Positions 15,079 to 19,626 of a DNA stretch of 19,626 bases are shown piece by piece. The translations under genes were made by a program, and so were the position numbers. The notes below the pieces were generated by a model. That model saw nothing but the letters and a program-made list of their open reading frames with translations. It searched no databases and was not told the DNA's origin. Source of the stretch: Candidatus Calescibacterium sp. (lineage in GTDB: Bacteria; Calescibacteriota; Calescibacteriia; Calescibacteriales; Calescibacteriaceae). Where the stretch lies: the NCBI GenBank assembly GCA_025060505.1, contig JANXBU010000024.1:1-19626 (forward strand), in the 5' to 3' direction. Within the stretch, counting starts at the first letter, position 1, and every line of letters begins with the position of its first letter.

Positions 15079-15135
15079 AATCACAATTTCCAATTTCTCG
15101 CAAAACTCAAAATCATCCATAAGAATAGAATACCG

Positions 15136-16359
15136 ATGCCTGTAAATATCATCGGAATAAACGAAGATGGAATACAAGGATTGTCTGAAAGGTCAATAAA
15201 CCTAATTAAATGTTCAGAGGTAATTTTTGGTGGAAAGAGGCATCTTGAACTTGTGAAAGATATAATTGACGACAAAAAAAAGACACACATAATAGGAGCA
15301 GACACACAAGGGATAGTCAATGAGATAAAGAAAAATTTTTTGGAAGGAAAAAATGTTGTAGTTCTGAACTCAGGAGACCCTCTCTTCTACGGTCTTGCAA
15401 AAAGAGTAATAGATGAAATCGGAAAGGATTCAGTAGAGATCATACCAAATGTCTCATCAATACAACTTGCGTTTTCAAGAATAAAAGAAAACTGGGAAGA
15501 TGCAAAAATTCTCAGCATCCACTCAAAAGCCAAAAACCTCGATGATCATTTTTACGATATAATAGAAAACAGTAAGATACTCCTTCTGACATACGGAAAA
15601 GAAGATCCCAAAAAAGTAGCGAAGTTCCTGATAGATAACAACATAAAAATCCATAAGTTCTTTGTTCTTGAAAATCTTGGAGGTCCGAACGAAAGAGTTC
15701 AGGAAGTAGACATATACAACATACAAAACATGGAATTCTCTCCACTCAACATTGTAATAATTCTCAAAGATCCAGAGCAAAGAAAATTTAAAATAGGGAT
15801 ACCGGAAGAAGAGTTTGAACATGTTGGAGGCCTTATAACCAAGTCAGAAATCAGAGCAATAGCGATATCAAAACTATCTTTGTCTGAAAATTCTGTTGTA
15901 TGGGATATTGGTGGAGGTTCCGGTTCAGTTTCAATAGAGTGCGCCATGATAGCGAGAAAAGGAAAAGTATTCTGCATAGAGAAAAATGAAAAATTTTGCG
16001 GGATCATAAGAAGAAACGCTGAGAAATTTTCAGTAAAAAATATTGAGATTATTGCGGGAAAAGCTCCCGAAGTTCTGAAAGATCTACCAGATCCAGATTC
16101 CGTCTTCGTAGGTGGTAGCGGAGACGAGATAGAAGAGATAATCTCCGAATGTGTAAGCAGAAATCCAAAAAACATAGTACTCACATTCGTTGATATATTT
16201 CATCTCACAAGAGCTCTGAGTTTCATTGAAAACAAAATAAATAACTACAAAAACGAAGTTTCATTCATAAATGTTATGAAGCTCAAAGAAATACAGAATT
16301 ATCACAGGTTCGAACAAACAACAGGAGTATTTATTCTCTGGATGAAGAGAACCTTTTAG
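15136..16359 (+). CDS. cobL: Precorrin-6Y C5,15-methyltransferase (CbiE-CbiT fusion, CobL)
   Basis: This fused enzyme of 407 residues acts on the corrin ring in cobalamin synthesis. CbiE methylates C5, and CbiT methylates C15 and removes the acetate carboxyl at C12. Residues 1-215 are the CbiE tetrapyrrole methylase domain, with FGGKRHLEL (31-39), the SAM-site SGDPLFYG (79-86) and IPNVSSIQLAF (103-113). Residues 230-400 are CbiT: GGLITKSEIRA (231-241), the SAM motif DIGGGSGSVSIE (257-268), Glu282 in CIEKNE, then VFVGGSG (323-329). No other cob or cbi gene is in the window, so the gene stands alone beside the flavoprotein gene. Its last 29 bases overlap the 3' end of mfd on the other strand. 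ATG 15136 has no Shine-Dalgarno. Confidence 0.92.
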   Translation: MPVNIIGINEDGIQGLSERSINLIKCSEVIFGGKRHLELVKDIIDDKKKTHIIGADTQGIVNEIKKNFLEGKNVVVLNSGDPLFYGLAKRVIDEIGKDSVEIIPNVSSIQLAFSRIKENWEDAKILSIHSKAKNLDDHFYDIIENSKILLLTYGKEDPKKVAKFLIDNNIKIHKFFVLENLGGPNERVQEVDIYNIQNMEFSPLNIVIILKDPEQRKFKIGIPEEEFEHVGGLITKSEIRAIAISKLSLSENSVVWDIGGGSGSVSIECAMIARKGKVFCIEKNEKFCGIIRRNAEKFSVKNIEIIAGKAPEVLKDLPDPDSVFVGGSGDEIEEIISECVSRNPKNIVLTFVDIFHLTRALSFIENKINNYKNEVSFINVMKLKEIQNYHRFEQTTGVFILWMKRTF

Positions 16360-19138
16360 ATTTCACAAGAAAGTTTATAAGTCCGTCAAGTCCATCAACG
16401 GGTATTTTCAACTTCCCATCTTTTGACTCTATTTCAGCGTAGGTCAAATCCTGCGAGAACACAGCGGAGTAGATTTTCATCTCCCTCATAAGTACTTTGA
16501 GTTTTGAAATTTTTACGAAGTTCTCAATCTCTTCTATGTGTCTGTCTCCTATGAATCTGTACTTTATCATCTCATATATTGATTCCACATCCTCAACAGT
16601 TTCAGCATTTGCAAAAGCACGGTAAAAAGAGATTCTGAGCATATTGTCTGGAATAATATCTGCTGGTATGTATGCAGGCACGTCCACCTTTACCATAGGT
16701 TCAAATGAAATTTTTTCCTTCTTTTTCTCTTTCATCTCCTCTATCATCTCTCGAAGAATATCTGTATAAGCTTCAAATCCAACTGAGTAGATGTGTCCAA
16801 CCTGCTCCTTACCAAAGAGATTTCCTGCACCTCGCATTTCAAGATCTTTGAGAGAAAGATGGAGTCCCACACCTTCCTCTTTGAAATTCACTGTTTCTAC
16901 AAAAACATCCAATCTTTCCTTAGCCTGAGCACTTATATTTTCATCAAACATAAGATAGCAGAAAGCATCCTTGTCTCCTCTTCCAACCCTTCCCCGAAGC
17001 TGATAGAGTTCAGAAAGGCCAAAGAGATCCGCTCTTTCTATTATCATGGTATTTACATTCGGAATATCAACTCCAAGAGATATTATTTTGGTAGCAACAA
17101 GAATCTTTATTTTTCCTATCATAAACAGGATCAGTATCTTTTCTATCTCAGTTGGTCTCATTCTACCGTGGAGTATTGATATCGGTGTATTTTGGAAGAG
17201 CTGGTGAATATCAACAAGTCTCTCGCTTTGACCTTCAATGTAAGGAGTTATATATAAAACCTGCCCGCCTCTTTTCAGCTCAAAATCAATAACGTCCTTT
17301 ATCTTCCTTTTATCCAAGAAAGAAGTAATTATGATACCTCTTCCATATGGTTTTGTTCTTATTATTGATATATCTTTCAGACCAGTCAGAGCCATCTTTA
17401 ATGTTCTTGGAATAGGAGTTGCAGAAAGAGAAACAACATCGCATGAAGCTTTTACCCTTGATATTCTTTCTTTATGCTCAACACCAAATCTGTGTTCTTC
17501 GTCTAATATCAACATACCCAAATCTTTGAAATACGGCAGAGCATTGATTACTTTGTGCGTTCCTATAACTATATCGATTTGACCATTTTTTATACCCTCC
17601 AATATCCTTTTTTCCTCACTTCTTGGTGTAAGACGCGAAAGCATAACTACTTTGAAAGGTAGTTCTTCAAGCCTTTCTTTTATTCTCATGTAGTGCTGAA
17701 GAGCCAGAACAGTTGTAGGAGATATAAAGGCAACTTGCTTTCCGGAGTAGGCAACAACACACATCGCGCGAATAGCGACCTCTGTCTTTCCAACACCAGA
17801 ATCTCCAACAACAAGATAATCAATAGGATGATCCGATGTAGTCAGAGCATACACCAGATCTTCTATTGCTTTTTTCTGATCATCTGTTTCCTGATAAGGA
17901 AATGTCTCCTCCACCCTTGCAAGAATTTCCTCGGCTCCTTTATATGGAGGACGGAAAACCGACTTCTTTATGGCAAGAACTCTCATGAAGTCAGAAATAT
18001 GTTTCTCAATGTACTGACGAACCCTTGCTACCCTCAAGGCAAATGTTTTCCCCCCGATCTCATCTAAAACCGGGTTTTCCATACCTATATATCTGTGAAT
18101 GAATCCAATATCTTCCGCAGGAATATAAAGAAAAGAAGAGTCTCTGTACTCTATCTTCAAAAATTCTCTTCCATATTCAATTGAAGTTCCTCTGAAAATT
18201 CCAATACCATGCGTTTTATGAACAACATAAGTTCCATCTTTGAGCTCCTCGTAAGTTATCTCCGGAAATTTAAGAGAAGATTTTTTCTTTTTTTGTCTTG
18301 GATAAAATACATCAAAAGGTAAAAGAGCCACTTTAAGATCAGGAACTATACATCCAAAAGGATAATTGCTAACACGAGCTATTTTTACAGAATCTCCAAA
18401 ATATTCCTTTGCAGTCTGCTCCTCATAAGAATATTTTACAGCAACAGTCAAATCATAATTTTTCTTTATCAGATCAAAGACATCGTCTTTCGTTCTTATG
18501 TAATCGTATGGAGATAGAACATCGTAATTTTGCACATCTGAAATCAGATCTTTCACCTTTCCACGAGAGTGTTCGGAGCAAAGACCGGAATCGCAAAAAG
18601 CAACAACCTCACTGAAAAGCTCAAAAAATTTTCTGGTTGTTCTCCGAGAGATAGAATGTATATAAAAACTCTCTTTTTTTTCAACCCCGAAATTGTCAAT
18701 AATATATATCTTCTCTACTCTATCAAACAGAAGTTCAATCCTTAATCTGAAATCCCTCATCTTTATGTCAAACATATCACCTATGTATGAAAACTCTCCT
18801 TCTGAATACGGAGACTCCTGAACTCTTATATATCCGTTTTCCATAAGAAAACCCAGTATCTCTGATACTTCTATTTTCTGTCCAACCCTCAAATTCAATC
18901 TTGAATCAGATATTACAACATCTTTGAAAATATCCTTTACGTTTCTGATAAATATTTTAACTGATGATTTATGAAAGTCATATGTTTCTTCGGAGAATTT
19001 CAATCCAAAAGCGGAAAGAGAGCTTTGGAAATTATCCTTCCAATCCTTATCTGAAAAGCAGAAAAGAACAGGTTCATTATCTCCGAAAACATAATCTTTT
19101 ATGAAAATTGGTATAGCTGAGATATGCTGAATTTTCAT
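16331..19138 (-). CDS. mfd: Transcription-repair coupling factor Mfd, short form
   Basis: Mfd displaces RNA polymerase stalled at DNA damage and recruits UvrA. This one has 935 residues against about 1150 in E. coli. The missing length is at the N-terminus: only a reduced UvrB-like module is seen, with the 1b-type stretch GYIRVQESPYSEGEFSYIGD and MFDIKM (102-127). The polymerase-interacting domain spans about 290-350 (VVHKTHGIGIFRG, 305-317, is the recognisable core). Helicase motifs: GDSGVGKT (445-452), DEEHRFG (546-552), SATPIPRT (572-579), ATKIISLGVDIP (682-693) and QLRGRVGRG (713-721), followed by RGAGNLFGKEQVGHI (769-783) typical of the Mfd translocation motif. The C-terminal TRCF domain covers about 815-925. 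ATG 19138 has no Shine-Dalgarno. The stop lies inside cobL. Confidence 0.96.
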   Translation of the reverse strand: MKIQHISAIPIFIKDYVFGDNEPVLFCFSDKDWKDNFQSSLSAFGLKFSEETYDFHKSSVKIFIRNVKDIFKDVVISDSRLNLRVGQKIEVSEILGFLMENGYIRVQESPYSEGEFSYIGDMFDIKMRDFRLRIELLFDRVEKIYIIDNFGVEKKESFYIHSISRRTTRKFFELFSEVVAFCDSGLCSEHSRGKVKDLISDVQNYDVLSPYDYIRTKDDVFDLIKKNYDLTVAVKYSYEEQTAKEYFGDSVKIARVSNYPFGCIVPDLKVALLPFDVFYPRQKKKKSSLKFPEITYEELKDGTYVVHKTHGIGIFRGTSIEYGREFLKIEYRDSSFLYIPAEDIGFIHRYIGMENPVLDEIGGKTFALRVARVRQYIEKHISDFMRVLAIKKSVFRPPYKGAEEILARVEETFPYQETDDQKKAIEDLVYALTTSDHPIDYLVVGDSGVGKTEVAIRAMCVVAYSGKQVAFISPTTVLALQHYMRIKERLEELPFKVVMLSRLTPRSEEKRILEGIKNGQIDIVIGTHKVINALPYFKDLGMLILDEEHRFGVEHKERISRVKASCDVVSLSATPIPRTLKMALTGLKDISIIRTKPYGRGIIITSFLDKRKIKDVIDFELKRGGQVLYITPYIEGQSERLVDIHQLFQNTPISILHGRMRPTEIEKILILFMIGKIKILVATKIISLGVDIPNVNTMIIERADLFGLSELYQLRGRVGRGDKDAFCYLMFDENISAQAKERLDVFVETVNFKEEGVGLHLSLKDLEMRGAGNLFGKEQVGHIYSVGFEAYTDILREMIEEMKEKKKEKISFEPMVKVDVPAYIPADIIPDNMLRISFYRAFANAETVEDVESIYEMIKYRFIGDRHIEEIENFVKISKLKVLMREMKIYSAVFSQDLTYAEIESKDGKLKIPVDGLDGLINFLVKSKRFSSSRE

Positions 19139-19208
19139 TTGAGTAATTCAATGGACCAAAAACACCAATAAATTCATATGGATAAATTTTCTAACCTACG
19201 CATTAAAA

Positions 19209-19242
19209 TTAACAAAATACAAAAACCATGTTAAAACCTCCT
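19209..19242 (-). promoter_or_regulatory. Strong Shine-Dalgarno with a six-codon ORF in the mfd leader
   Basis: On the minus strand AGGAGG (complement of 19237-19242) is followed after seven bases by ATG at 19229 and a six-codon frame, MVFVFC, then TAA. It ends about 70 bases before the mfd start. It could be a translated leader or a chance match; it is striking because mfd itself has no ribosome site. Confidence 0.3.
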
Positions 19243-19390
19243 GCCATTTCTGAAATATTCAAATTCCATTATTTAAGGACAATATGAAAGCTTTAAATAC
19301 CTTTGGAGTTTTATTATTTGAATTTGATAAAACAATGAATTATTCTATTTTCATAATGCTTTATTCAGTATTTATAAAATTTTGCCAAAT

Positions 19391-19626
19391 ATGGGGAAAT
19401 ATGATATATCTTTCAAGGAACTGATCTCAGGAGCTGAAAAAGAACTGCTGAGCATCGTTGGATTAGATGTTCAAGAACTTCAACCTATGAACGTAGAATT
19501 TACATCTGTGAGAGAAAAAAGAGCTGATAAAGTATATCTGTGTACTGTGGGCTCGCAGAAAGCTCTGGCTCAAATAGAAGTTCAGCTATACTACGAAAAA
19601 GATTTTCCAGTAAGAATGGTTGGGTA
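19391..19626 (+). CDS. Rpn-family PD-(D/E)XK nuclease/'transposase', N-terminal part (runs off the right edge)
   Basis: The first 78 codons are open to the edge. They begin MGKYDISFKELISGAEKELL, continue through the catalytic RADKVYLC (PD-(D/E)XK Asp in the RAD motif) and reach IEVQLYYEKDFPVRM, which has the family's E-x-Q and the 'd.p.RM' block. It belongs to the same family as the decayed copy at the left edge, whose homologous block is LHVDFQ...PKRM; here the catalytic Glu is kept. No frame break is visible in this part. ATG 19391 is the first sensible start and lacks a Shine-Dalgarno. Upstream, 19139-19390 holds no recognisable gene. Confidence 0.75.
   Translation, partial: MGKYDISFKELISGAEKELLSIVGLDVQELQPMNVEFTSVREKRADKVYLCTVGSQKALAQIEVQLYYEKDFPVRMVG

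Noticed and set aside
15699-16184. 161-codon minus-strand ORF inside cobL
   Set aside because: Antisense to the clear CbiT SAM motif region; serine/isoleucine-rich shadow translation.
16300-16320. GGTTCGAA-like match recalling a tRNA T-arm
   Set aside because: It lies inside the coding sequence of cobL, and no acceptor or anticodon stem surrounds it.
17693-18067. 124-codon plus-strand ORF inside mfd
   Set aside because: Antisense to the Mfd helicase domain, with no domain of its own.
19284-19424. 46-codon plus-strand ORF starting MKALNTFGVLLFEF with an AAGGA-like site
   Set aside because: Hydrophobic and AT-rich with a weak ribosome site, and it overlaps the start of the Rpn-family gene in another frame. 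There is not enough support to call a gene.

Overview
The window looks like the chromosome of a low-GC, probably thermophilic bacterium. The clues are AGA/AGG-dominated arginine and ATA-rich isoleucine codons, proteins rich in Lys, Glu and Ile, and housekeeping genes that are clearly bacterial (mfd, recG, era, xer). I cannot name the phylum from sequence alone. The lifestyle hints are a heme O synthase (heme-copper oxidase respiration), corrin-ring methyltransferase, riboflavin and histidine synthesis, a branched-chain amino-acid-type ABC permease, and a CheY/CheX pair.

Layout. 1-690: the decayed 3' part of an Rpn-family PD-(D/E)XK 'transposase' gene, cut by the left edge. 743-2681 (minus strand): hisF, then a Xer-type tyrosine recombinase, with a 316-bp featureless gap between them. 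2799-5672 (plus): a DUF1802 protein and recG. 5802-7002 (minus): a two-gene unit of a CheY-like receiver and a protein that joins four 29-residue MshEN-like repeats to a CheX-type phosphatase domain. 7003-7897: a gene-free stretch with the remnant of a DDE transposon (inverted ends, a 10-bp flanking duplication, a 62-codon transposase tail and a 102-nt segment without a single G). 7898-9085 (minus): ribD, divergent from ctaB (9238-10059, plus), whose start is preceded by three copies of GAATATATATCA. 10211-13318 (minus): a PLD-family nuclease, rpe, era and a lone livH-type permease, the last three tightly spaced. 13438-16359 (plus): a 3-ketosteroid-dehydrogenase-like flavoprotein and a CbiE-CbiT fusion (cobL). 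16331-19138 (minus): a short mfd whose 3' end overlaps that of cobL. 19391-edge (plus): the N-terminal part of a second Rpn-family gene, apparently intact.

Functionally the window is mostly a scattered set of core genes without pathway partners: hisF without his genes, livH without livMGF, cobL without cob genes, ctaB without oxidase genes. This suggests a genome in which operons have been broken up. The most original module is the receiver plus MshEN-repeat/CheX pair, which could link a second messenger to dephosphorylation of the neighbouring receiver. A second general oddity is that almost no gene has a Shine-Dalgarno sequence, while that signalling pair has strong ones. I found no CRISPR array, tRNA, rRNA or complete prophage.
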